A program made the translations under genes and the position numbers. This document shows, one piece after another, positions 45,416-56,550 of a stretch of DNA of 64,000 nt (within the stretch, counting starts at the first letter, position 1; each line of letters begins with the position of its first letter). The DNA is from Petaurus breviceps papuanus. Lineage: Eukaryota > Chordata > Mammalia > Diprotodontia > Petauridae. The stretch covers positions 6,982,732-7,046,731 of the forward strand of contig JAMXIF010001164.1 in the NCBI GenBank assembly GCA_028583685.1, read 5' to 3'. The notes beneath the pieces were generated by a model. That model was not told where the DNA came from. It made no database searches and worked only from the letters and a program-made list of their open reading frames with translations.

Positions 45416-45795
45416 ACTGTACTTTATTCTCCTATCTTGGCAGATGGGCAAAATCGGGTTGATGGTGATTGACAAGCCTCAAACCTATTGGTGAGTTAAG
45501 GGGACAACTACCCCAAGCATATGAAGACTTCCTCCAGGAGAATGGGTGTATGAGAACAATTTGTTCCAATGGCCATGAAGCAGGCACTGTGGTGCACTTA
45601 GAGCTTGGTCATCCACTGTATCCTGGGTCATCATCCATAATCTTAATTTTTGTCTTACCACTGGATTTCAATGATTCTGGAAGAGAGAATGAGGCTAATG
45701 ACTTTGTACAACTCTGCCTCACTTAAATCCAATTCACATGTGAGATAAAACATCACCCCATGATGTCACTGATCCTCTTCAAAAAACAAGAGGAA
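45416..45795 (+). repeat. repeat remnant, family not assigned
   Basis: 'ggatttcaatgattctggaa', 'gagagaatgaggctaatgac', 'gcctcacttaaatccaattc' and 'catgatgtcactgatcctct' resemble a repeat that I recall as common in marsupial genomes, but I cannot name it. The 85-codon frame 45469-45726 overlaps it and is unlikely to be a gene. Confidence 0.4.
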
Positions 45796-46470
45796 AGGAA
45801 ATAATTTGGATTTTTCATTTATAAATGAGCTAAGCTTAAGGAAACTCAAGCCTGACCTGAGAAATGTTGAAACTTAGAAGCCTTCAAGGAACAAAACAAC
45901 AAGAAACAAAAGGAAACACTGTTCACTGAAAGAAGAGTGTGCAGCAGTGGTTATGACTCTGGGTTCTAATATAAGGCATTTCTGCAACTATAGAAACAAA
46001 GGCCAGAAGTCTGGGCCCCTTTAGTGTAAACAACCATTCAGAGGACCATAGCTTTAGGAGTAGGAGAGACGGTAGAAATCATCTAATCCAACCCTACAGT
46101 TTTACATATGAGAAAACTAAGGCCCAGAGAGGTTACATACCTTTACAATTCCAAAAGTTTCACTCTTTAACAGCTCAATATAATAACTGATTTTCTCAAT
46201 GCTGACCCTGACTCATAAAGAAAAGGTCACTGATTCACTGAAGGTAGACATGGCTCTTGTTTATAGGACACGAGTGTTTGCCATTTAACGGCAGGTTAGT
46301 TTTATGCATAATTACACAGTGGCAAATTAAACAGCACCTGTCTGCTTGGGCAGCCTGATGAATTCTAAGAGGCAACACTCTTTATCTTGGTGCCCAAAGT
46401 AAACTTTGGCACCATCTCATTCACCTGGTTTTTGTAGTAGTCTAGCTACTGGAAAGGAATCACTTCCAAA
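45796..46470. other. intergenic, MIR plus an unusual unique stretch
   Basis: Antisense MIR at about 46045-46160 ('atatgagaaaactaaggccc', 'agagaggttacatacctt'). About 46230-46440 is non-repetitive with 'tgcataattacacag', an E-box-like 'cacctg' and an imperfect palindrome (46388-46414). It may be a regulatory element. Confidence 0.45.
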
Positions 46471-46474
46471 GTGC

Positions 46475-47090
46475 TCCTTCACCACTAGTGAAACTGTGAA
46501 TAGGCCCAACAACTCTGGAAAACAACTTGAAATTAGTCAAGAAAATGCACAACATTATTTATGCCCTCTCATCTAGCAATATCACTAATGGGTTTATGTT
46601 TCAAGGAAATATTGGCAGCAAGAAAAGACCCAAATGCACAGAAATATACCTTACTAGTGCTATGTACAGCAGAAAAAGTTGGAAGGAAAATATTTGCCCA
46701 AAGACTGAATAATGACTGAACAACTAGTAGTATGTAAAAGTAAAGAAATATTGTACTACTGCTTGTGAAGAATTCAAAGAAGCCATGGGAATATCTTTTT
46801 TTTTATTTTTTTTTAAAGCAATTGGGTTAAGTAACTTGCTCAAGGTTACACGGCCAGGTGTTTCTGGGTGGGTGCTAAGTGTCTGAGCCTGGATTTGATC
46901 CCCAGGTCATCCCGACACTGGGGCCAATTCTCTTACTAGCTGTGCTACCTGGCCGCCCCCATGGGAATATCTTTATGGAGGTGATACTGATCAAAGAAGG
47001 CAGAACCAAAATCATAATTAGCACAATGAGCAACCACAACTATCTAAATGATGACAGCAAAACATGGCCCAATTATAGTGGACATTGAGT
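46475..47090 (+). repeat. L1 LINE ORF2 C-terminal fragment, split by SINE-A
   Basis: 'tgtgaataggcccaacaact', 'ggaaaacaacttgaaattag', 'tatttatgccctctcatcta' and 'gaataatgactgaacaacta' follow L1 ORF2 C-terminal text. After the SINE: 'tttatggaggtgatactgat' and 'aaggcagaaccaaaatcata'. Diverged. Confidence 0.7.
46783..46974 (-). repeat. SINE-A insertion with target-site duplication
   Basis: Antisense SINE-A (46799-46958): poly-T, 'gcaattgggttaagtaactt', 'gctcaaggttacacggccag', 'gtgtttctgggtgggtgcta', 'cgacactgg' and 'gctacctggccgccc'. The 16-bp duplication 'ccatgggaatatcttt' stands at 46783-46798 and 46959-46974 exactly, so the insertion is fairly recent. Confidence 0.93.
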
Positions 47091-47277
47091 CAGATATATT
47101 AAAGTTAAAGTGTCCATCCATCCTTTCTTTTAATGTACAGAAAACCAAAGAACTAAAAATAACCTTTGTCATAATAATTTTTGTGCTATTTTGCTTACTG
47201 GTTTCCAGGATTGAATATTACAAGTGGTTTAGTTGGAAGTTTGTTGGGATTTTTATTCTGAAGGAAAATAAATTAGA

Positions 47278-47484
47278 ATGAGAAGAAAAAAGGAAGAAGG
47301 AGATGAAGGGGAAAGAGGAAGGAGAAGGAAGAGAAGAAAGAGAAAGGAGAGGAGGAAAAGAAAAAGGAGAAAAGGAGGGGAAGAGGAAAAGAAGGAGGAG
47401 GAGAAAGGAAGGAAGGAAGGAAGGAAGGAAGGAAGGAAGGAAGGAAGGAAGGAAGGAAGGAAGGAAGGAAGGAAGGAAGGAAGA
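47278..47484 (+). repeat. purine tract ending in (GGAA)n
   Basis: A purine-only strand of mixed GAAG/GGAG units, then pure GGAA units at about 47405-47483. The Lys/Arg/Glu-rich frames here are artefacts of the repeat. Confidence 0.95.
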
Positions 47485-48600
47485 AGGAGCTTCAATAGTT
47501 CATATCACTATTTTCAATGTCTGATCATTCTCAGAATCCTGGAGTTAGAATAAGCAAACTCTTCCAGAATGCTGCAGATTGCTCTCAAACTTTCTAGAGT
47601 AGCTCAACACCTTCCAAAATGCCCAGTAATGACCCTCTGTCAGAGTACAATTTCTAGTTCTGAATATAAATGGCCACACTTCTAATTTATATAGCCATTT
47701 AACACAAGGTAAGATAATGTCCATTGATAACGAAAGCTGCAGCCAGCCTTGAGATCACAACATCTCTGCATTTCAGGGTTTGAAAGAACCAATCTGAATC
47801 AAAACTTGATTGGACATATACTCTACTCAATCAATCATCATTCATCTATTAAATATTTGCTATATACCAGACCCTATATACTAGGCACTAGAGATACAAG
47901 TACAGAGAATGAAACAATCCCTGTAATGTGAGATAAAATTCCTTCCGCTGAGCAAAGGAGAGGGAGAAAAAGGGGCAAAGGGAAGTGTGGGAGGCTTGAG
48001 GAGGAAAGAAATGTTTTGGGATAGTGCTATAATATCTCCAACGATGGGTCATCCAGTCTTTACTAGGTGATCTGTAATGAAGGGAAACCTGCTACCTCCT
48101 GGGGTGGCCTAACTCTAAGTTCCAACCCACTGCCTTCATTCCGATCAGTAATAGCTAAACCATATAAAACAGATGGTTGCTTACCAATACTGAAAGTCTT
48201 TTTAAAGTATTAATTATCACACCTATTTAAAGAATGGGGTAAAGTCTATAATGAGAGTTGTAGAAGTCTAGACCATCTAATCTAACCACTTTATTTTAGA
48301 GTTAAGGAAGCTAAATCTTTCAGAGGTAAAAGAAATTTATTTTGTACCAAAGTGAGTTTGTGGCAGAAACACCCTGAATCTTGCATTTATGTATGTGTGT
48401 CTATATATGTATTATTTATCTATTTATTGATGTGTACTTATTATTCTGTTCTTGTCTTTTCACTTTTGTTTTTTGGTATGCCTTTCTTCCTCTTGCCTTT
48501 GCATTTGGCCCCCTTCCCTGTACCTATCTTTTAGAAACCAGGATGCATGTCACTCACAGAGCTTGAGTGAGATCTGAATCACTAATTCTATTCCTTCCCC
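47485..48600. other. intergenic with L2 and MIR remnants
   Basis: Antisense L2 3' end at about 47825-47935 ('tattaaatatttgctatata', 'ctaggcactagagatacaag'). A degraded antisense MIR may lie at about 48260-48330. Otherwise unassigned. Confidence 0.5.
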
Positions 48601-48660
48601 AGTGGCAAAATGCCACCAGACCTTACCATCTCCTATGTTCCCACATTACTGCTTTCTAAG

Positions 48661-48750
48661 CTCTGCCATGTTTTACTATCTGACCTTCCTCTACACTTGG
48701 AAGACCTCTGCCATGTTTTACTATCTGACCTTCCTCTACACTTGGAAGAC
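48661..48750. repeat. perfect 45-bp tandem duplication
   Basis: 48661-48705 and 48706-48750 are identical. Each starts 'ctctgccatgttttactatc' and ends 'acacttggaagac'. The period is a multiple of three, so the frame across it stays open. No mismatch, so recent. Confidence 0.97.
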
Positions 48751-48859
48751 CTCTGGCATTGTCATCTGGTCTACTAATATAATCTTAGGACCTCTAGACC
48801 TTGCCATCCACCCCTCCAATGTACCCTTAGGACCTCCTGGTCTTTCCATCTGCCCCACA

Positions 48860-49005
48860 GATACACTGTTCTTTCATGCATTGTCTTCCCAATTAGATGT
48901 GAGCTTGAAAGGAGGGGTTGTTTCACTTTTTCTCTTTGTATCGCTAGGACTTAGAAAAATGCTTACCACATAGTATGCACATAATGAATATTTTTCCATT
49001 TCATT
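48860..49005 (+). repeat. L2 LINE 3' terminus
   Basis: 'cccaattagatgtgagcttg', 'aaaggaggggttgtttcact', 'ctttgtatcgctaggactta' and 'accacatagtatgcacataa' are the L2 3' end. The upstream 48601-48860 may also be L2. Confidence 0.75.
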
Positions 49006-49137
49006 ACTAAAGAGTCCAGGTGCACTTTGTTGTGAATTGTTGAGAATTTTACTCTACCAAAAAAAAAAGGTAGCTATGAGATCCTTGTGCAAGCATTCAA
49101 ACTAAAAATGCTTCAAAATCTACAAATATTTATTTAT

Positions 49138-49421
49138 ATAGTAAAGGACACAGAAAGGCAGCTAGGTGGTAGTGGATAGGGTACCAGGCCTGGAGTCAGG
49201 GAGAGTCTTCTTTATGAGTACAAATCTGACCTCAGACACTTACTAACTGTGTGACCTGGGCAAATCACTTAACCCTGTTTGCCTCAGTTTCCTCACCTGT
49301 AAAATGAGCTGCAGAAGGAAATGGCAAACCACTCCAGTATCTCTACCAAGAAAACCCCAAATGGGGTTGTGAAGAGTCAGACGCGACCAAAATGACTGAA
49401 CAACATAGCAAAGGACACAGA
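49138..49421 (+). repeat. MAR1-type CORE-SINE with target-site duplication
   Basis: The SINE (49155-49404) has head 'aaggcagctaggtggtagtg', CORE 'cttactaactgtgtgacctg', 'cctcagtttcctcacctgta' and tail 'gagtcagacgcgaccaaaat'. Flanks 'atagtaaaggacacaga' (49138-49154) and 'atagcaaaggacacaga' (49405-49421), 17 bp with one mismatch. One of the best-preserved MAR1 copies here. Confidence 0.93.
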
Positions 49422-49489
49422 CAGGGACTAAAATCCAAGAGTGGCCAAAGATTCCCTTTCCCATAAGCCACTTTTCCCTGTGAACTTCT

Positions 49490-50035
49490 AGTTTCCATGA
49501 CCAATAGTACTGCCATGGCTGGATCTCTTGGCAAGCAGAAGGCCAGGGTCAATTGCTTCATGCAGACACTGCACCAGAAAAGTGCTGCTGCTCTCTGTCC
49601 CTTTCAGTCTAGAGAGAATACAGGTCCACTGTATTCTGCCCTGGCCAGACCACACTGTATCATTGCGTTCAGTTCTGCTAGCTAGTGACGAGAGGAGAGT
49701 CATCAGGATGGTGGAAAGCCATGTATTCATGCCATATTAGGATTGGTTAGAAGAACTTATGACATTTAGAAGCAAAGAGGGAGAGGGCCAGGAAGTTGTC
49801 TTCTAGTATTTGAAGGACTGTCTCATTATGTCATATGGCAGAGATATCAGACTTGATGTACTTAACACAAGAGGACAGAGTTAAGAAGAATGATGATAGA
49901 CAGTGGGCTTCTGCTCACTTGGGGTCTTCAGGCAAAGGCCATTTGCCATTTATCAGGTATGTGGTCAAATCGTCTAATGTGAGCTAGACTATATGGCCCC
50001 TGAAGTCCCTTCTCTAACTGTGACATTGTCAATTT
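49490..50035 (+). repeat. CR1/L3-like LINE 3' end
   Basis: 'ggccagaccacactgtatca', 'ttgcgttcagttctgctagc', 'catcaggatggtggaaagcc', 'ttctagtatttgaaggactg' and 'ctagactatatggcccctga' run in the order of a CR1-clade LINE end. Dead. Confidence 0.75.
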
Positions 50036-50449
50036 ATGATTTTTTCTGCTTCTTGTTTCCTGTCATCAATCAGAGAAACTAATATGAGGGTATGGAAATC
50101 ACCCAAGTCTACCTCTTCAAAACTCTCCAAAAAGGAAAAGGTAGAGAAGGTACTGGTGGCCCAAGACCCCAAAGCTCAGAGGGAGATAGGCAACCTCTCA
50201 CTACATTCCAAATGCAAACCATCAAGAAAAGATAGCACTGTTTGGGGCCCAAGCTCAGCAGATCTCCACATCTGCTGGAACTTTTTGATTTGAGGAAAAG
50301 TGGGGTTTGACATCTGAGACTTCATTTAATTAGTCATCGCCTTTATCTCTCTTAAAGTTACATCATGACAGTATGTAGAAACCAGCTCATCATTTACAGT
50401 CTCAACTTCCTATATGTGATCATCAGGTTAGAGTAAATAAATTTCAATT
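50036..50449. other. non-repetitive stretch with an exon-like frame
   Basis: A frame at about 50064-50293 follows an acceptor-like 'tcctgtcatcaatcag' and reads a Lys/Ser-rich peptide (KSPKSTSSKLSKKEKVEKVL). No donor or family supports it strongly. Confidence 0.2.
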
Positions 50450-50960
50450 CACTACAATTGAATTCAACCAATATTGGTTAAATACCTGCTAGGTTCCTGG
50501 GGCAGCTAGGTGGCACATGCTGGGCCTGGAGTCAGGAAGACTCCTCTTCCTGAGTTCAAATCTGGCCTCAGACACTTACTAGCTGTGTGACCCTTGGCAA
50601 GTCACTTAACCTAGTTTGTCTCAGTTTCCTCATTTGTAAAATGAGCTGGAGAAGGAGACCATTCCAGCGTCTTTGCCAGAAAACTCCAAATGGGTTTATG
50701 ACTGAAAAAACGTCTAAACAAGAAAATAACAACACAAAAGCTGCCAGGCACTGCATGAGGTCCTAGGGACACAAAGATAAACATGAAACAATCCCTTGTC
50801 TCAGGGATAATTGTCCCCTTAGGAGGAGAGGACTGCAGAGGAGAATTTAATTTAAAGGGAGTGTGACTGGATTGGTGGATAGACAAGGGAGGAGGGTGAT
50901 AACAGGTGGTGGGTCCGTGCTGAGGCTTGAAAGTGACATGGAATAATTTGGGCCTTGGGG
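50450..50960 (-). repeat. L2 LINE 3' end, antisense, split by MAR1
   Basis: 'caaccaatattggttaaata' starts it. MAR1 is nested at 50499-50740. L2 continues 'ctgccaggcactgcatgagg', 'acaatcccttgtctcaggga' and 'ttaggaggagaggactg'. Confidence 0.7.
50499..50740 (+). repeat. MAR1-type CORE-SINE nested in L2
   Basis: 'ggggcagctaggtggcacat', 'ctggagtcaggaagactcct', 'cttactagctgtgtgaccct' and 'gagctggagaaggagaccat', then a worn Bov-B/RTE-like tail. Confidence 0.9.
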
Positions 50961-51534
50961 GAGGGTTGGGGAATGGGGTTGCAGGTATAGTGAGCTAGTA
51001 ATTAATGTATATAAAAATAAATACCTAGATGCATGCTATGGGGCAGGGGCCTGGGATAGGCAAGGGAGAGGCTGTCACTTAGCAGAAGAATATGGCAGTG
51101 CAGCATTAATGTGGGCTCAGAGAGTCTATTTGCATAGCTTGCTCACTGATGCTTGAAGCTCAACCTTGTCCTCTGGAGGCTTCTGTCCTGCAACCAAAAC
51201 TGACGTAGAGTTTCTTTTAACATGTGCAAACTAACTTGAGTGGGAAATGAAAAGTAGCTATTAAAAGCTACTGGCCACACCATAAGATGCCCCTTCTCCA
51301 GATGGGTATTATGTAGAGAAGCTCCTCCTATCCAGAAAAACAAAGTCCAAGCCCAATCTAAAGCCTTGTTACTTTAGGGGGCATTAGTTGGGAAGGGGAG
51401 TTGAGGAAGGAGAGGGAAATAGGAAAGGGGAAGGGAGGAGAGAAAAGAGAAAGGAAGATAAGGGAAAGAAAGATAAGACCCTTTGTGAAAGCTTGCTGTG
51501 ATCACTACAAACAACCATAAGATCTGTTAAGAAA
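50961..51534. other. intergenic, unassigned
   Basis: A purine-rich stretch lies at about 51395-51475 ('gaggaaggagagggaaatag'). No gene. Confidence 0.4.
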
Positions 51535-51710
51535 GAGTTTGATGTCGGGGCGGCCAGGTGGCTCAGTGAGTAAGAGCACCAGCCCCAGTGTTGGGATGAC
51601 CTGGGGATCGAATCCGGGCTCTGATACTTAGCACCACACCCAGAAATAACTGGCCATTTAACCTTGAGCAAGTTACTTAACCCCAATTGCTTAAAAAAAT
51701 GAGTTTGATG
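51535..51710 (+). repeat. SINE-A insertion with short target-site duplication
   Basis: SINE body 51547-51700: 'ggggcggccaggtggctcag', 'tgagtaagagcaccagcccc', 'gatcgaatccgggctctgat', 'cacacccagaaataactggc' and 'ttgagcaagttacttaaccc'. 'gagtttgatg' repeats at 51535-51544 and 51701-51710. Second subtype ('cacacccagaaataactgg'). Confidence 0.9.
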
Positions 51711-51784
51711 AGTCAATATTTAGACAGTGAGAAGATAAGCTACTCCCTGCAGCATCATTCCATAGGTAGGGGAAGGAGCTACTT

Positions 51785-52600
51785 CTGAAGCATCTCACAT
51801 CTGTTCCCTTCTGTCTACTCACATTGCCACCACCCAGATTCAAGCCCTTATGACCCCTCATCACCTGGCCATTTGGAATAATCTCCTAACAGGTTTTCCC
51901 TTCTTCTAATCCAATTTTTTTTTACAAATGTTAAAGCAATTCTAATTCACATATAACCATCAGTCTCCTGTTCAGTCATGTTTAAAGACTTCCTATTGCC
52001 TATGGGATAAAACACAAACTCCTTACTCTGTGATCAAAAGGCATCCAGGGTTCCTCCATTCTGTCTTTCCAGTCTTATTTCACAATACTGTCTATTATGC
52101 CCTATAGTGTCGTCAAACTAGCCTGCCAGTTATTCTCTGCTTTAAACATGCTCTCCTGCCTCTGTACATTCAGATAACCCATCGCCTATCTTCTTTGCTT
52201 CTTTTCATCTCTTTCAATATCCTTTTCTTCCTTCAAGAATCAACTGGGATCAGGGAAAGGAAAAATAAAAAAATATTCTATGAAACCTCTCCTCATCCCA
52301 CCTTTCCAATGGAAAATCATGGAGGTTCACACATCAGGGAGAGGCATAGATTTAGAACTAAGAGGTCCCTTGGACTTTGTATATCCATTCATTGAAGCTC
52401 AGGTCCCTTCATTCCATGGTCAATGTTCTTTCTAGTGGACCACACTCTCTTTTCATTTTCATGAGCACTTTCTCTGGATTTCTCCTTTGTCTCTTGAAGA
52501 ACTTTTTAAATTGTAAGCTCCTTGAAAACAAGGATTATCTTTACTAATTATATCCACATTATTTAGCATAATACCTGGCACTTAATGTTTATTGCATTTA
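51785..52600 (+). repeat. L2 LINE, long 3' fragment
   Basis: 'ctactcacattgccaccacc', 'cagattcaagcccttatgac', 'aagacttcctattgcctatg', 'ctgtctttccagtcttattt', 'aaattgtaagctccttgaaa' and 'agcataatacctggcactta' run in L2 order. Dead. Confidence 0.8.
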
Positions 52601-52634
52601 TTGGATACATGATCTGTGTATATCTTAATCCCCT

Positions 52635-52855
52635 CATTGGAACCACAAAGTCCCTGAATCTGAGAGTTGGAAGGAGCATTGGATGCCATGTATTCCAAAT
52701 CAATTGGGAAAAGAATCCCTATAACATTCAGCCTCTGATTGAAGACCACCAAGGGAGAAGAAGTCATCAACAATCATTTGTGTTTCCCCTTCTTCTCCAC
52801 GAGCCACATATAAATTGATTCTTTCTAATTTTCACCCATTGTACCTTGTTCAGTT
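52635..52855 (-). repeat. CR1/L3-like LINE 3' end, antisense
   Basis: 'cctgaatctgagagttggaa', 'ggagcattggatgccatgta', 'agaatccctataacattcag' and 'cctctgattgaagaccacca' are the antisense CR1-clade end. Confidence 0.75.
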
Positions 52856-53059
52856 TTCTAATGCCAATCCCAACAGAATATAATTGCCTGGAAGAGAGAA
52901 ATGATATAATTTAATATGTTTGTGTTTTCAGATCCTAGCACAGTGTCTTAGATGATTTTTTGTGACCTATGATCTAATTAGTGTAGGGAACTCTGAATAA
53001 AGAAATTTCTCCTCTCAATGAATTGCAGCATCTGTTCTCCAACTTCTAGTTTTAGAAAA

Positions 53060-53515
53060 TTATCCTAGAGAATCAACAAGCATTTATTAAACACTTATTA
53101 TGTTCCAGGCACTGTGGAAAGCAATGACAATACAAAGAAAAGTAAAAATACTCTGCCTTTGAAAAGCTTAAACTGTAAAAGGGGGAGCTAGCATGTAAAT
53201 GACTAGGTATATACAAGAAATAGAGAGTAGATGGAAGGTAATCTGAGGGAGGAAGGCACTAGCCCCTGGAAGGGTTGGGAAAGGCAACCTACAGAAGGTA
53301 GGATTTAAGCTTGAAGGATGTTGGAGAAGCTAAGAGGCAGAAGTAAGGAAAAAGAGAGAATTCTGGGTGAGGGAGCTGGAGTGTCATTATCCAGTAATAC
53401 CGAGAGGTTAGGTGACTTCACCAAGGTAGCTTATCTAGTATGTGTCAGAGACAGGATTTGAACCCTGATCCTCCTGAGTCCCCATCACATCAAGGTGCCT
53501 CTCATAAAGGTCCAT
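53060..53515 (-). repeat. L2 LINE and MIR, antisense
   Basis: L2 at about 53070-53390 ('tcaacaagcatttattaaac', 'atgttccaggcactgtggaa', 'acagaaggtaggatttaagc'). MIR at about 53395-53515 ('ccgagaggttaggtgacttc', 'caggatttgaaccctgatcc'). Confidence 0.8.
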
Positions 53516-54005
53516 TGCTCGCATATGAGTAGTTAATAAATATATGTGGAATGGTGATTTTTACCTGTGAAAATACAACCTCACTAAGGGAAAACATACA
53601 TGTCTAAAATAATTTAAGTACAATTACAAAGCATTTGATGGACCTGTGAAAGAGAAGAATGCAAATTAAATATACTGTCCCGAGGGGGTGCAGAATAGAA
53701 ATACTTGGAGGGTGTGAGCTTAACTGGGGGAAGTAGTATCAAGGTGGGTATTATAACCTATGAGAGCCATCCACAGGTACCAGGGAGAACATTTGAGACT
53801 GTGGGAATCAAGGGAGCAAAAACACAGGCCCAGGAGTTTAAAAACTTTATTGAAAACAAGAATCCCAGCTGGATATAAGGGCCCTGGGAGTGGAGGAGGA
53901 ATGAGGTAAAATCTTCGATAGAGTGTACTGAGGAAAAAGGACCACGGTCCCTGAAAGATTGGCCTGGAATGTATTTCTTCTTGACCTCTCCCTCTGAGTC
54001 ACTCA
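53516..54005. other. intergenic, unassigned
   Basis: No gene or repeat identified. Confidence 0.4.
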
Positions 54006-54465
54006 GTCAGCCAGCAAGGATTTATCAAGCATTTACCAAGTGCCAGGCACTATATTTAAGCTCTGGGTATAAAAAGAATGTCAAAAATAATCCCTACCCT
54101 CAAGGAGCTCCATTCTAATTGAGGGAACAGCTAAGCATATACCAGATATAGATAGGATGACTTGGAGGTAATTTCATAGGGAAAACACCAGCATCAGCAA
54201 GACTGGATTAGGGAAAGGGGCTGGGGGGGGGGGGGGGAGGGGTTGAAAGGCTTCTTGAAGAAGATAGGATTTTAGCCAGGACTTGAAGAAAGCCAGGAAA
54301 GACAAGTAGTGGGGATAAGGAAGGAAAGCATTCCAGGCAGTGAAAATGCCCAAAATCTGGAGATGTGGTGTCTTATGTAAGGGACAGCAAGACCAGTGTC
54401 ATTGGATTGCAGAGAATGTGGGAGTGAGGAAGGTATAAGAAGACTGGAAAGGTAGGAGGGGACCC
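54006..54465 (-). repeat. L2 LINE, antisense
   Basis: 'atcaagcatttaccaagtgc', 'caggcactatatttaagctc', 'ccctaccctcaaggagctcc', 'aggcttcttgaagaagatag', 'gaaagcattccaggcagtga', 'accagtgtcattggattgca' and 'agaagactggaaaggtagga'. A G-run at about 54222-54238 lies inside it. Confidence 0.9.
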
Positions 54466-54695
54466 TGCTCCTTAAACACGATTCTCTACTATGTCTTGAC
54501 TCAGATGTTTTTGGGATACCAGTCAGAAGTGCAGGTCCAACATATTGTAACTGGGACTTGATATCAGGTCCCAGGACCTAGAAGGAAAGGGTTTGCTTGG
54601 CTGATCAGTGCAAGGTCTATAATCCCCTAGGCTTTTCTGGGAAGTAGGAGAGGATGGAAAGAATTGTCTCTGGTCTCAGAATACAAGATGATTAC
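54466..54695. other. unassigned
   Basis: No repeat or gene identified. Confidence 0.35.
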
Positions 54696-54868
54696 CTTTT
54701 TTATTTGCTTTTTGGAGGGAGGAAGGCAGGGCAATTGGGGTTAAATGACTTGCCCAAGATCACATGGCTAGCAAGTGTTAAGTGTCTGAGGTCAGATTTG
54801 AATTCAGGTTCTCCTGATTCCAGGATAGGTGCTCTGTGTAGGTAGGTCACTGTGTGACCTAGCCTCCC
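54696..54868 (-). repeat. SINE-B-type SINE, antisense
   Basis: 'ttatttgctttttggaggga', 'caattggggttaaatgactt', 'gcccaagatcacatggctag' and 'tgtgtgacctagcctcccc'. More diverged than the dated SINE-B copies. Confidence 0.8.
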
Positions 54869-54899
54869 CATATCATTTTTTTTAGAAATGAAATTTAAT

Positions 54900-55055
54900 G
54901 ACAAATGTTGGAGGGAGGTAGAAAAATCATGATACTAATGCATCATTGGTGAAGTTGTGAACTGATACAACCATCCTGGAGAATAATTTGGAGCTATACC
55001 CAAAGGGCTATAAAACTGTACATGCCCTTTGACCTAGCAATACCACTGCTACAGC
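54900..55055 (+). repeat. L1 LINE ORF2 C-terminal fragment
   Basis: 'tggtgaagttgtgaactgat', 'acaaccatcctggagaataa', 'tttggagctatacccaaagg' and 'ccctttgacctagcaatacc' are a short L1 ORF2 piece. Confidence 0.8.
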
Positions 55056-55250
55056 TATCTGCTATTTCTTCTAAGTTCTCATTGTTACTCCATCCTCATG
55101 GTGAGGTCTTTGCATGTTCATTACTATTATTTAATAATGCTTTGATAGCCTCCTAATAAACATTCCCTCCCTGACTCCAACCCATCCTTCACCCCTGGCT
55201 ACCAGACTGATTTTCTTTATGCAAAGATCTAGTCATTTCACATTAAAAAA
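55056..55250. other. short unassigned flank of the RPL15 retrocopy
   Basis: Contains C/T-rich text, possibly L2 ('caacccatccttcacccctg'). It ends in a 13-A run (55245-55257), which probably was the target of the RPL15 insertion. Confidence 0.4.
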
Positions 55251-55264
55251 AAAAAAATGCATGT
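55251..55264. repeat. 5' target-site duplication of RPL15 retrocopy
   Basis: 'aaaaaaatgcatgt', repeated exactly at 55981-55994. An A-rich site is typical for L1 endonuclease targets. Confidence 0.9.
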
Positions 55265-55926
<662 letters not shown>

Positions 55927-55959
55927 TTGGTGCACATTAGTTTGTAAACTTAAATGTTT

Positions 55960-55987
55960 AATAAACAACATTTATGACAAAAAAAAA
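55960..55987 (+). terminator. RPL15 retrocopy poly(A) signal and A-tail
   Basis: AATAAA at 55960-55965, then a 9-A stretch at 55979-55987 that merges with the second target-site duplication (55981-55994). Confidence 0.88.
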
Positions 55988-55994
55988 TGCATGT

Positions 55995-56368
55995 GCCTTT
56001 AAAAGGTACAATATTCCCTAAATGAAGTCAGTAAAAAAAAGATCCTGGATAAACCTTGGAATGTATGAGGTGTAATTTTTATCTACAATCTATAAGGTGA
56101 GATGAGGAGCAAACTACCAAAAATGTTGGCCTGGAGAAAGCTTTGTTTTTATGACTGTCTTCTACATGGCCTGAATAGAAGGAATGTAATGGGTAGAATA
56201 TAAAAAGATAGAGAATTGGACTCCAACATGGCTTGAGCTCTCTTCCATGTTGGCTTGACCATGGCTTGAGCTCTCTGGCTGCAGTCCAGCTGTACGTTCT
56301 TCTCCCTTCTCACCAGGACAGTAGACTATAGCACATCCATCTTTTTTGCTGGCAGACCAGTGATACCA

Positions 56369-56369
<1 letters not shown>
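55995..56369. other. intergenic, unassigned
   Basis: Contains a short local repeat of 'atggcttgagctctc' (about 56228 and 56261). No gene. Confidence 0.4.
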
Positions 56370-56429
<60 letters not shown>

Positions 56430-56550
56430 GTCTGTCTCTCTCTGTCTTTCTGTCTCTCTGTCTCTGTCTCTGTCTCTGTCTCTCTCTGTCTCTGTCTGTG
56501 TGTGTGTGTGTGTGTGTCTGTGTCTGTGTCTGTGTCTCTCTCTCTCCGTA
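56370..56550 (+). repeat. TC/TG microsatellite
   Basis: Pure (TC)n at about 56370-56421, then mixed TCTG units, a (TG)n run at about 56497-56517, and TGTC units to about 56545. The serine/leucine and Arg/Glu frames here are artefacts. Confidence 0.95.

Noticed and set aside
45469-45726. 85-codon open frame
   Set aside because: Overlaps text that resembles an interspersed repeat of marsupials. No splice sites.
47253-47553. Charged open frames on both strands
   Set aside because: Translation of the GGAA/GAAG repeat.
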